Of a stretch of DNA of 26,103 bases, positions 14,667 through 21,628 are shown one piece after another. Location: NCBI RefSeq assembly GCF_934295145.1, contig NZ_CAKRAS010000043.1, positions 1 through 26,103 on the forward strand, in the 5' to 3' direction. Origin of the DNA: an uncultured Eubacterium sp. Lineage in GTDB: Bacteria > Bacillota > Clostridia > Lachnospirales > Lachnospiraceae. Both the position numbers and the translations under genes were made by a program. The notes beneath the pieces are model-generated. The model saw nothing but the letters and a program-made list of their open reading frames with translations. It made no database searches and was not told the DNA's origin. The first letter of the stretch is position 1; the number at the start of each line of letters is the position of its first letter.

Positions 14667-15389
14667 CTATAACACCTTCGAGAGGAATTCCTGCAAACGC
14701 GGATTTTTCGGATTCTCAAAGAAATCCTTCGGATTATTCTGCTCGGCGATATTTCCACCATCCATGAACAGCACACGTGTTCCAACCTCACGGGCAAATC
14801 CCATCTCGTGTGTTACAACCACCATGGTCATTCCATCGTCGGCCAGCTCTTTCATCAGCTGAAGAACTTCACCAACCATCTCCGGATCCAGTGCGGATGT
14901 CGGTTCATCGAAAAGCATTACTTCCGGATTCATTGCAAGGGCACGGGCGATTGCGATACGCTGCTGCTGTCCACCGGAAAGTTGTTTCGGATATGCATCA
15001 GCTTTATCCGGCAATCCGACACGCTCTAAAAGCTCCATAGCTTTCTGATCTGCTTCGCTGTCAGACATCAATTTTAAGGTCACCGGCGCAAGCTTAATGT
15101 TCTCTTTGATAGTCAGATGCGGAAACAGGTTAAACTGCTGGAATACCATACCCATTTTCTGACGTACTTTATCAATGTCTGTTTTTGGATCTGTAATATC
15201 CACACCATCTACGGTAATGGTTCCTGCAGTCGGCTCCTCCAGCAGATTCAGGCAGCGCAGAAAGGTTGATTTTCCGGAACCGGAAGGTCCGATGACAACG
15301 ACTTTTTCTCCCGGATAAATATGTTCATTGATTCCGTCTAAAACTTTGTGATCTCCAAAACTTTTTTCCAGATTTTTAACGTCTATCAC
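14667..15389 (-). CDS. Polar amino acid ABC transporter, ATP-binding subunit
   Basis: This 240-residue ATPase powers amino acid uptake at the cytoplasmic face of the membrane. Walker A GPSGSGKST is at 34-42, followed by the Q-loop MVFQQFNLFPHLT. The signature is LSGGQQQRIAIARALAM, Walker B VMLFDEPTSALDPE, and the switch His is in VVVTHEMGFA. This is the GlnQ/HisP/ArtP type. The start is a GTG at 15389 with AGGAGG 11 nt upstream, both inside the end of the permease gene (14-nt overlap), which implies coupled translation. It is the last gene of the three-gene operon binding protein, permease, ATPase. Its stop lies just before the large palindrome that should end the transcript. Confidence 0.95.
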   Translation of the reverse strand: MIDVKNLEKSFGDHKVLDGINEHIYPGEKVVVIGPSGSGKSTFLRCLNLLEEPTAGTITVDGVDITDPKTDIDKVRQKMGMVFQQFNLFPHLTIKENIKLAPVTLKLMSDSEADQKAMELLERVGLPDKADAYPKQLSGGQQQRIAIARALAMNPEVMLFDEPTSALDPEMVGEVLQLMKELADDGMTMVVVTHEMGFAREVGTRVLFMDGGNIAEQNNPKDFFENPKNPRLQEFLSKVL

Positions 15390-16104
15390 TGTTTCTCATC
15401 CTCCTCTCAAATATGGCAAGTAATTTCGATAATACCATAACGCATACAAGATAAATGACAGCAACGCTGATGTACGGCATAAATGGCTGATAGGTAACTG
15501 CAGTAACCGTCTGTGCTGCTTTCATCAGATCCTTTGCTCCGGTAACTGTCATCAGAGAAGTGTCTTTTAATAATGTGATCATCTCGTTACCCAGAGCCGG
15601 CAGAATATTTTTGATTGCCTGTGGAATGATGATGCGGCGCATGGTCTGTGTATAATTCATACCCAGAGAACGACCGGCCTCCATCTGTCCTGCATCTACA
15701 GACATAATGCCGCCTCGCACGATCTCTGCTACATACGCACCGGAATTAATACCAAAGGCCAGCGTTGCCACTCCAACAGAATTACGGCTGGAAGCAAAAA
15801 TAACGAAATATACGATCATCAGCTGAACCATCATCGGTGTTCCACGGATCACAGTCAGATAAACCTGACAGATTGCATTTAAAATATTTAAGATCACACT
15901 GCCGAAGCCATGTGCATTTTTCTTTCTGGAATCGTGTTTTGTACGAACAATTGCGACAAGGATACCGATTACAATACCCATCAAAAGCGCAAGGATCGCC
16001 ACACGGATCGTAACACCAAATCCTTTTAAAAACAACTGCCAGCGATCACTGGTTATAAATGTTTTTGTAAAAGAATTTGCCAGATTTGCAAACCATTCCT
16101 GCAT
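15376..16104 (-). CDS. Polar amino acid ABC transporter, permease subunit
   Basis: This 242-residue membrane protein of the HisM/GlnP family has about five hydrophobic segments. The N-terminal amphipathic region is followed by KGFGVTIRVAILALLMGIVIG. The conserved coupling-loop stretch is visible as VRGGIMSVDAGQMEAGRSLGMNYTQTMRRIIIPQAIKNILPALGNEMI, which contacts the ATPase. AAGGAG lies 7 nt before the ATG. A hairpin at 16148-16170 separates it from the binding-protein gene and may lower its expression relative to that protein. It overlaps the ATPase gene by 14 nt. Only one permease gene is present, so a homodimeric channel is likely. Confidence 0.94.
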   Translation of the reverse strand: MQEWFANLANSFTKTFITSDRWQLFLKGFGVTIRVAILALLMGIVIGILVAIVRTKHDSRKKNAHGFGSVILNILNAICQVYLTVIRGTPMMVQLMIVYFVIFASSRNSVGVATLAFGINSGAYVAEIVRGGIMSVDAGQMEAGRSLGMNYTQTMRRIIIPQAIKNILPALGNEMITLLKDTSLMTVTGAKDLMKAAQTVTAVTYQPFMPYISVAVIYLVCVMVLSKLLAIFERRMRNSDRR

Positions 16105-16147
16105 ATTTTTTCTCCTTTTTGTATTTATTTTCTATAATCAGTAAAAT

Positions 16148-16170
16148 GGAGCAGCATAATATGCTGCCCC
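16148..16170 (-). terminator. Intercistronic hairpin after the binding-protein gene
   Basis: GGAGCAGCAT (16148-16157) pairs with ATGCTGCCCC (16161-16170) over 10 bp with one wobble pair around a 3-nt loop. On the transcript it is followed only by ATTTTACTG, so it is a partial terminator or an RNA-stabilising stem. Such stems often give excess binding protein. Confidence 0.6.
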
Positions 16171-16194
16171 GTTTCATACGTTTCTTAACGTGGA

Positions 16195-17019
16195 CTACTC
16201 AGCCTTGATATATTTATCAATAATGGACTGTAATGTTCCGTCTGCTTTTAACTGTGCCAGAATCTCATTGATCTGGTTTAATAACTCTGTGTTTCCTTTC
16301 TGTACAGCGATTGCATAATCCTCTGTAACATACTCAGTATCAAGGATCTTTAATCCCGGGTTCTCAGCCACAAATGCTTTTGCTGGCTCGTTGTCGATAA
16401 CAACTGCATCAACTTTACCTGTCAGTAATGCCTGAATTGCGCTTGCGCCGTTTGGATAAGCAGTTACATGATCTTCACCAAATCCACCTTTTTCCGGTGT
16501 ATCAGAGCAGTAGATATGACCAGTTGTTCCCTGCTGAACTCCAATCATTTTGTCATTTGCCAGATCGTCCGGACCTGTGATATCAGAATCTTCCGGAACG
16601 ATGATTACCTGTACACCGGTTGCATAGCTATCAGAGAAATCCACGCTCTCTTTTCGCTCGTCTGTTACTGTCATACCAGCCAGAGACATATCAGCTTTTC
16701 CTGTTGTGATTGCCGGGATGATAGAATCAAAATCAATATCATCTACAACCAGTTTTTTGCCCATCGCATCAGCGATTGCCTGTGAAATCTCAATATCAAT
16801 TCCTTTGTACTCATCACCGTCTACATACTCATACGGCGGGAATGTAGCATTTGTTGCCATAACCAGTGTATCGCTGTCAGATGAATTATCTGTAGATTCT
16901 GCTGCTGCACTTGTGTTGTCTTTTGCATCTGAACTATTATCTGTTGTGCTTCCGCATGCTGCCATGGAAAATACCATTGCTGCAGCTGCCACCAGGGCTA
17001 CGATTTTCTTTGCTTTCAT
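16195..17019 (-). CDS. Polar amino acid ABC transporter, substrate-binding lipoprotein
   Basis: This 274-residue solute-binding protein of family 3 has a lipoprotein signal (MKAKKIVALVAAAAMVFSMAACG, lipobox MAAC). A Ser/Asp/Asn-rich linker follows (about 25-50). The ligand-binding domain begins LVMATNATFPPYEYVDGDEYKGIDIEI. Family landmarks include GMTVTDERKESVDFSDSY and the late QALLTGKVDAVVIDNEPAKAF. The TVTDER...DFS block holds the Arg and Asp residues that grip the alpha-carboxyl and amino groups of the ligand. The exact amino acid cannot be read; the upstream site array suggests arginine or a relative. GAGGAG lies about 8 nt before the ATG. It leads the operon, with promoter and putative operators at 17108-17260. 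Confidence 0.93.
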   Translation of the reverse strand: MKAKKIVALVAAAAMVFSMAACGSTTDNSSDAKDNTSAAAESTDNSSDSDTLVMATNATFPPYEYVDGDEYKGIDIEISQAIADAMGKKLVVDDIDFDSIIPAITTGKADMSLAGMTVTDERKESVDFSDSYATGVQVIIVPEDSDITGPDDLANDKMIGVQQGTTGHIYCSDTPEKGGFGEDHVTAYPNGASAIQALLTGKVDAVVIDNEPAKAFVAENPGLKILDTEYVTEDYAIAVQKGNTELLNQINEILAQLKADGTLQSIIDKYIKAE

Positions 17020-17044
17020 TTTTTCTCTCCTCTTTTTTCCATCC

Positions 17045-17082
17045 GAGCAGAATGAAATGTCATGTAACAGTCGCTTCTGCTC
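17045..17082. promoter_or_regulatory. Stem-loop in the 5' leader of the transporter operon
   Basis: GAGCAGAA (17045-17052) and TTCTGCTC (17075-17082) form a perfect 8-bp stem in the untranslated leader, about 26 nt before the start codon. On the plus strand it is followed by TTTTTCTTTT and could stop antisense transcription. Its role is not evident. Confidence 0.4.
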
Positions 17083-17107
17083 TTTTTCTTTTCATTAACT
17101 GTTGTCC

Positions 17108-17136
17108 ATTATAATTCTATTGAGGAAAGATTGCAA
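17108..17136 (-). promoter_or_regulatory. Promoter of the amino acid transporter operon
   Basis: On the minus strand TTGCAA (17136-17131) and a perfect TATAAT (17113-17108) are 17 nt apart. Transcription should start near 17101, giving a leader of about 80 nt. Confidence 0.7.
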
Positions 17137-17139
17137 TGG

Positions 17140-17262
17140 TGATTGTGCATAAAAATTAACATTATGTGCATATTTTTTCAGTCCAACTATACAATTTATG
17201 CAGTTTTCATGTCTATTTATGCATTCATACATTATTTTATTCGCTTTTTATGCATAAATATA
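17140..17262 (-). promoter_or_regulatory. Phased array of TGCA-centred sites upstream of the transporter promoter
   Basis: Five related sites built on TGCATAAA or its inverse have their GCA cores at 17147, 17168, 17200, 17221 and 17252. The intervals are 21, 32, 21 and 31 bp, close to two and three helical turns, so all sites face the same side of DNA. Paired 18-bp ARG boxes spaced about 21 bp apart are typical of ArgR/AhrC, and the transporter is an amino acid importer. The array ends just upstream of the -35. Confidence 0.5.
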
Positions 17263-17277
17263 CCATATCACCTACAA

Positions 17278-17333
17278 AAGCCCTTCTTTTATTGATTTTA
17301 ACCCAGGTGGGCTCAGTCTATAAAAGAGGGCTT
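17278..17333 (-). terminator. Terminator of the proA transcript
   Basis: ATAAAAGAGGGCTT (17320-17333) and AAGCCCTTCTTTTAT (17278-17292) pair with one bulge around a loop that holds a small CCCA/TGGG stem. On the minus strand the second arm ends in GGGCTTTTG. It lies 32 nt past the proA stop. Confidence 0.65.
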
Positions 17334-17364
17334 CCTTACTTCGTTTTATCTGTGAACTTGTTTT

Positions 17365-18648
17365 TTACTCTGAAATATTTTTAAAATGGAACTGTTTTTT
17401 GCCGGAAGTATAATCTTCTACGATCTGTCCGCTTCCGTACAATTTGTATTTGTAGCTCACCAGTCCTTCCAGTCCCACCGGTCCTCTGGCATGAAGTTTT
17501 CCGGTACTGATACCGACTTCCGCTCCGAAGCCATAACGGTAACCATCTGCAAAACGGGTGGAACAGTTCTGATATACCCCGGCGGAATCCACCAGATTCA
17601 TAAAATGCTCAGCCACATGCGGATTTTCCGTGATGATACAGTCGGTATGATGCGATCCGAAATGATTAATATGATCAATTGCTTCGTCTATGTTTTTCAC
17701 TGTTTTTGCAGAAAGAATATAATCAAGGTATTCTGTTTTATCATCTGCCTCGGTAGACGGCACACAGTCCACGACTGCTGCAACGTCTTTCGTGCCACGG
17801 AGTTCTACTTTTTTCGCATCCAGTGCTTCTTTTAACATCGGAAGCAGCTGATCTTTGATATCGTCATGAAGCAGTAATGTTTCTACTGTATTGCAGGCAG
17901 ACACGTACTGGGTTTTTGCATCCACAATGATTGGAACTGCTTTCGCAAGATCGGCATCCTTATCCACATAAATATGACAAATGCCATCTGCATGTCCCAT
18001 TACCGGAATCTTGGTATGATTCATAATGTACTGCACAAACGCATTGGAACCGCGTGGGATTAAAAGGTCAACGGACTCATGACATTCCAGAAGTTCGTTG
18101 ATCTCGGAACGTGCTTCCAGCTGCATCATGCAATTTGCAGGAAGTCCTGCACCAATGATTGCTTCATGAATAATGTCAAATAGTTTTTTATTACTGCGCA
18201 GAGCTTCACTTCCGCCTTTTAAGATCACACAGTTACCGCTCTTGATACACAACGCGGAAATCTGTACCAATGCATCCGGACGTGCCTCAAAAATAACACC
18301 GATGACACCGATTGGACATGTAACACGTTTCAGCACTAATCCCTCATCCAGTTCTCTGGCAAACTGTGTCTGAAATAATGGATCCTCCATTTTGGTCAGA
18401 TCTGAAATACCTGCTGTCACATCACGAAGTTTTCCCTCGTCAAATTTCAGACGTTTCAGCACCGGACCGGATACGCCGTCTGCTTCTGCCTGTGCCAGAT
18501 CCTGTTTGTTTGCTTCAAAAATCTCTGCCTGATGCTGTAATAATGCCTCCCGGACTGCTGCCAGAGCAGCATTTCGCTGTTCGTTTGTGGTTGCTGCCAA
18601 TTTCGGAGCTTCCTGTTTTACCCTTCTTACCTGTTCCTGAAATAACAT
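17365..18648 (-). CDS. proA: Glutamate-5-semialdehyde dehydrogenase (gamma-glutamyl phosphate reductase)
   Basis: This 427-residue enzyme reduces gamma-glutamyl phosphate to glutamate semialdehyde with NADPH, the second step of proline synthesis. Motifs include CPIGVIGVIFEARPDALVQI, KGGSEALRSNKK, the IPRGSNAFVQYI block and SACNTVETLL with the catalytic Cys (about residue 240). The late block STRFADGYRYGFGAEVGISTGKLHARGPVGLEGL is characteristic. The ATG at 18648 is preferred over an in-frame GTG at 18663 because of codon type and family N-terminus; neither has a strong ribosome site. It lies 28 nt after the RNA methyltransferase gene and is probably co-transcribed with it. ProB (glutamate 5-kinase) is not in the window. 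Confidence 0.95.
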   Translation of the reverse strand: MLFQEQVRRVKQEAPKLAATTNEQRNAALAAVREALLQHQAEIFEANKQDLAQAEADGVSGPVLKRLKFDEGKLRDVTAGISDLTKMEDPLFQTQFARELDEGLVLKRVTCPIGVIGVIFEARPDALVQISALCIKSGNCVILKGGSEALRSNKKLFDIIHEAIIGAGLPANCMMQLEARSEINELLECHESVDLLIPRGSNAFVQYIMNHTKIPVMGHADGICHIYVDKDADLAKAVPIIVDAKTQYVSACNTVETLLLHDDIKDQLLPMLKEALDAKKVELRGTKDVAAVVDCVPSTEADDKTEYLDYILSAKTVKNIDEAIDHINHFGSHHTDCIITENPHVAEHFMNLVDSAGVYQNCSTRFADGYRYGFGAEVGISTGKLHARGPVGLEGLVSYKYKLYGSGQIVEDYTSGKKQFHFKNISE

Positions 18649-18676
18649 ACGTTTCTCTCTCACTTTCTCAACAAAA

Positions 18677-19501
18677 TTATCGATTGCCTAACTGCCAGAA
18701 TGCTACAGCACTGGCTGCGGCCACGTTTAGGGAATCCACACCATGCGCCATCGGTATTTTTACTGTATAATCACAGTTCGCAATGGTATCTTCACAAAGT
18801 CCGTCTCCCTCTGTGCCAAGCACGATTGCAAGTTTTTCCTCACTCATCAACCCCGGATCATCGATATTAACAGTGTCATTCCGCAACGCCATGGCCGCTG
18901 TCTTAAATCCAAACTTCTGCAGTTTCGCCATGCCTTCTTCCGGCCATTTTTCTTTCTCCGGAAATATTGTCCAGGGTACCTGAAATACGGTTCCCATGCT
19001 CACACGCATGGCTCTGCGATACAACGGATTGCTGCATCCCGGTGTCAGAAGCACCGCATCCATGTGTAATGCCGCTGCCGAACGGAAAATCGCGCCAACA
19101 TTTGTCGGATTGACAACATTTTCCAAAACTGCGATTCGCCGCGCTTTACAACAAACTTCCTCCACTGTCGGCAGCACCCGCCGCTTCATGGCACACAACA
19201 TTCCCCGTGTCAGTGCGAATCCGGTCAGCTTTGTCAACACATCATATTCTGCGGTGTAAACCGGAATATCCCCGCAACGCGCGATCAGTTCTTTTGCCTG
19301 CGTTTCAATATGTTTATGCTCCACCAGCATGGAAATTGGTTCGTATCCCGCATTCAACGCCCGTTCCACGACTTTTGGGCTTTCCGCGATAAAAATCCCC
19401 GGCTTCGGTTCGTTGATTCGCAAAAGCTGCACCTCAGAATACCGCTCATAAACAGCCAGTTCCGGTGTCGCAAAATCTGTAATTTCTATTATGTTTGCCA
19501 T
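18677..19501 (-). CDS. TrmH/SpoU-family RNA 2'-O-methyltransferase
   Basis: This 274-residue SPOUT enzyme uses SAM to methylate a ribose 2'-OH in rRNA or tRNA; the target nucleotide is unknown. The N-terminal part (about 1-110, starting MANIIEITDFATPEL) resembles a substrate-binding extension. The three SPOUT motifs follow: NPTNVGAIFRSAAAL with the Asn and Arg of motif 1, then IVLGTEGDGL, then IPMAHGVDSLNVAAASAVAFW. Together these form the trefoil-knot cofactor site. The start at 19501 is chosen over 19552 because GGAGGTGG lies 5 nt upstream. That ribosome site falls in one arm of a 12-bp hairpin at 19505-19547. ProA follows in the same direction. Confidence 0.92.
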   Translation of the reverse strand: MANIIEITDFATPELAVYERYSEVQLLRINEPKPGIFIAESPKVVERALNAGYEPISMLVEHKHIETQAKELIARCGDIPVYTAEYDVLTKLTGFALTRGMLCAMKRRVLPTVEEVCCKARRIAVLENVVNPTNVGAIFRSAAALHMDAVLLTPGCSNPLYRRAMRVSMGTVFQVPWTIFPEKEKWPEEGMAKLQKFGFKTAAMALRNDTVNIDDPGLMSEEKLAIVLGTEGDGLCEDTIANCDYTVKIPMAHGVDSLNVAAASAVAFWQLGNR

Positions 19502-19504
19502 ATG

Positions 19505-19547
19505 CCACCTCCAGAATAAATACAGTTTAGCATACTTCTGGCGGTGG
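19505..19547 (-). promoter_or_regulatory. Hairpin that masks the RNA methyltransferase ribosome site
   Basis: CCACCTCCAGAA (19505-19516) and TTCTGGCGGTGG (19536-19547) pair at 11 of 12 positions around a 19-nt loop. On the transcript the downstream arm contains the GGAGGTGG ribosome site. The promoter candidate at 19524-19552 would start RNA inside the loop, omitting the upstream arm. Confidence 0.5.
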
Positions 19548-19552
19548 AACAA
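19524..19552 (-). promoter_or_regulatory. Possible promoter of the RNA methyltransferase-proA unit
   Basis: TTGTTC (19552-19547) and TAAACT (19529-19524) on the minus strand have 17-nt spacing. The -35 is weak and the -10 fair. Confidence 0.35.
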
Positions 19553-19555
19553 TCC

Positions 19556-20533
19556 TCACCTGTTCTGCCAGCAGATCTGCTCTCCTGTGATCGGAGTATA
19601 TCGGATCAATTCTGCCGCATCCAGATTTTCTGCATGCATATCCACTGCTGAAATCTGGTGATTTTCATAGGTTGTATAATAATAAATTCCTTTGTTCAGA
19701 TTACAGCAGGACGTATACAGCGTAATCTCGTATTTTCCTTCTGCGACTTCACAACATCCACGCTGCTGATCCACAGAATTTAAAATATGGAAAAACTGGC
19801 TAACGCTCTCATTTTCTGAATCTCCGGAGATTGAATGCAACTTTGTAAATGCCACCCGCACAAAACGGGACGTAGACGATAAATCCCCCGGAAGTCCTAA
19901 TGCACCCATGCCTCGGCTGTAAGCCTGTAACTCCAGCTTGTCTGAGAAATGATTTTCCGGTTGTTTCGGCGACAAATGCATATATTGATTCAACTGAAAC
20001 AGCTGCTGCGGAAATGGTGGATTGTTCGTCAGTACCCCCACCGGGTTATCATATACATGCAGCCCATCTGCCATGCATTCCACGATAATTACTTCCTTCG
20101 CATCCGCAATGATCCAGTGCAGCTGCGCCGTCGGTAAACTTTCATGGAACGGTGTTCCCACCAGATTCATATGATTTAAACATTCTTTTGCTTCCTGCAC
20201 ATTGGCACACTGACGCAGGATCCATGGGATAAATTCGTACTGTGCCACATTTTCTTTTTCCTCTGACAACTCCTGATATACGGCATTTCCAACAAAATTC
20301 AGTCCTGCCATGCCAAGTCCTTTTTCATTGATGGCATCATAATATAACGGATAATCACCAATCACATGCGCCATTCCAAGGATTGCATAATTTTTATCAA
20401 TTTTTCCTGCTTGACGAAACCTCATTGGATAATTGCGTGGCATGATGGTCAGTTCGTCTCCGTAAGAAAATTCGTAATCTAACGTTCTCCCAAAATAGGT
20501 ATCTTTCGTTTTATAAGTTGCTGCTGTACACAT
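19556..20533 (-). CDS. bsh: Bile salt hydrolase / choloylglycine hydrolase family (Ntn hydrolase)
   Basis: This 325-residue enzyme is predicted to split the amide bond of glycine- or taurine-conjugated bile acids, or of penicillin V-like amides. With the start at 20533 the protein begins MCTA, so Met removal exposes Cys2 as nucleophile. GGAGGG lies 8 nt upstream; the in-frame start at 20548 would bury the Cys. Other conserved positions fit bile salt hydrolases: R16 and D19 (FGRTLD), N79 (AGLNF), N171 (VLTNNP) and R223 (SSTSRFVRVAF). The two Asn near 170 and the NNPPF stretch favour bile salt hydrolase over penicillin V acylase. No signal peptide, so cytosolic. An alpha/beta hydrolase gene ends 18 nt upstream, which makes a two-gene operon likely. 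Confidence 0.9.
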   Translation of the reverse strand: MCTAATYKTKDTYFGRTLDYEFSYGDELTIMPRNYPMRFRQAGKIDKNYAILGMAHVIGDYPLYYDAINEKGLGMAGLNFVGNAVYQELSEEKENVAQYEFIPWILRQCANVQEAKECLNHMNLVGTPFHESLPTAQLHWIIADAKEVIIVECMADGLHVYDNPVGVLTNNPPFPQQLFQLNQYMHLSPKQPENHFSDKLELQAYSRGMGALGLPGDLSSTSRFVRVAFTKLHSISGDSENESVSQFFHILNSVDQQRGCCEVAEGKYEITLYTSCCNLNKGIYYYTTYENHQISAVDMHAENLDAAELIRYTPITGEQICWQNR

Positions 20534-20551
20534 GTTGTTGCCCTCCATTTA

Positions 20552-21427
20552 TCAACTACGAATAAACTCTTCTACGAGACATTGTGCAAATGTTTCTGGT
20601 TCATCGGAAGCAAAATTGTGATATCCCGGTACAATCTTATGTTTCCAACCTTTGGCTTCCGCTGCCTGATAGGCAGAGCGATGAAACATTCCTGTTTTGT
20701 CATCTGATCCACAGGCTACCGTCACCGGAACAGAAATATTAAAATCATCCAGATTCAATTTAGAAAAACTGTCCATTTCTTTCTCCAGGAACAGTTCCAG
20801 GTTTTTTAGATTTCGGCTCTGCTGTTCCATAGACTGTCCTTCTTTGTCACGGTTCATGCCGCCCATGGCGTTGACAAAGTGCATCATACAAGTGATGATT
20901 CTGTGTTTCTCTGCACATTTACGAAGCTTCTCCCAGAACGCATCCTGTTCTGCTGCCAGCTCTCCACTTCCACGCATCAATGGTTCATGCAAAAATACCT
21001 GACGTACTAATTCCGGATATTTTGTCGCAAGAGCTGCTGCCACTGCGCCACCTGCACTGCAGCCAGCTACAAAAATGCCTTCTCTCTGACGTTCTGTTTC
21101 CTTACTCTGTTTTGCATCCGTTTTCTTCTCTTGCTGCCCTGCTTCTTCCTTTAAACATTTTGTTCGTTTCTGTTCTGACCGAATAATCTCTGCCGCATCA
21201 TCCGCATGCGCCCAAACTGAAAAATCTGTCTTGCCTTCTGCCGGAACGCTTCGACTATATCCTCTTCGATCATAACTGATCACTGTAAAATGTTCCGATA
21301 AAATTGCGGATGCCTGACGAAAAAACTCACTGTCACACGCTACCCCATGTATAAGCAGAAGCATCGGACCACTGCCTTCCCTTCTGCAAAACAGTGTTCC
21401 GTGCGCTGTCTTCATCTGATATTCCAT
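20552..21427 (-). CDS. Alpha/beta hydrolase with a charged insertion
   Basis: This 291-residue serine hydrolase of the alpha/beta fold has an oxyanion segment LLLIHGVACDSEFF (23-36) and the typical YDRRGYSRS (52-60). The nucleophile elbow is GCSAGG with Ser124. The acid is at D242/D243 in ACGSDDKTG, and His270 is in VPGYHNFAS. Between the strand-helix at about 80 and the elbow strand sits a Lys/Glu/Gln-rich insertion (about 84-116) not usual at this place. The substrate is unknown; esters or amides are possible. The start at 21427 is chosen because TGGAGGAAT precedes it by 6 nt, whereas the longer in-frame start at 21520 has no such site. It precedes the bile salt hydrolase gene by 18 nt. Confidence 0.85.
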   Translation of the reverse strand: MEYQMKTAHGTLFCRREGSGPMLLLIHGVACDSEFFRQASAILSEHFTVISYDRRGYSRSVPAEGKTDFSVWAHADDAAEIIRSEQKRTKCLKEEAGQQEKKTDAKQSKETERQREGIFVAGCSAGGAVAAALATKYPELVRQVFLHEPLMRGSGELAAEQDAFWEKLRKCAEKHRIITCMMHFVNAMGGMNRDKEGQSMEQQSRNLKNLELFLEKEMDSFSKLNLDDFNISVPVTVACGSDDKTGMFHRSAYQAAEAKGWKHKIVPGYHNFASDEPETFAQCLVEEFIRS

Positions 21428-21628
21428 TTCTATTCCTCCACAAAATATGCTTATCTGCCATTTTATACCGTTCTGATTTCCATGAGCATTACATCTCCCA
21501 TCAGAATGCTTCTCTATCATCCCGAATACTGTTTAGTTTAACATAGATTTGAAGTAATAGAAATGGAAGATTCTTCTATCTGTTTTTACTAGTGTAAGTT
21601 CCCTATTCTACTTCAGCATAACTAGCTT

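Noticed and set aside
17020..17107. Riboswitch or T-box in the transporter leader
   Set aside because: The leader is only about 80 nt with one 8-bp stem. No T-box sequence, anti-terminator pair or known aptamer core was seen.
17140..17262. CRISPR-like repeat array
   Set aside because: The repeated unit is only about 8-10 bp, varies in sequence and has 11-24 bp gaps. This fits protein-binding sites, not CRISPR repeats.
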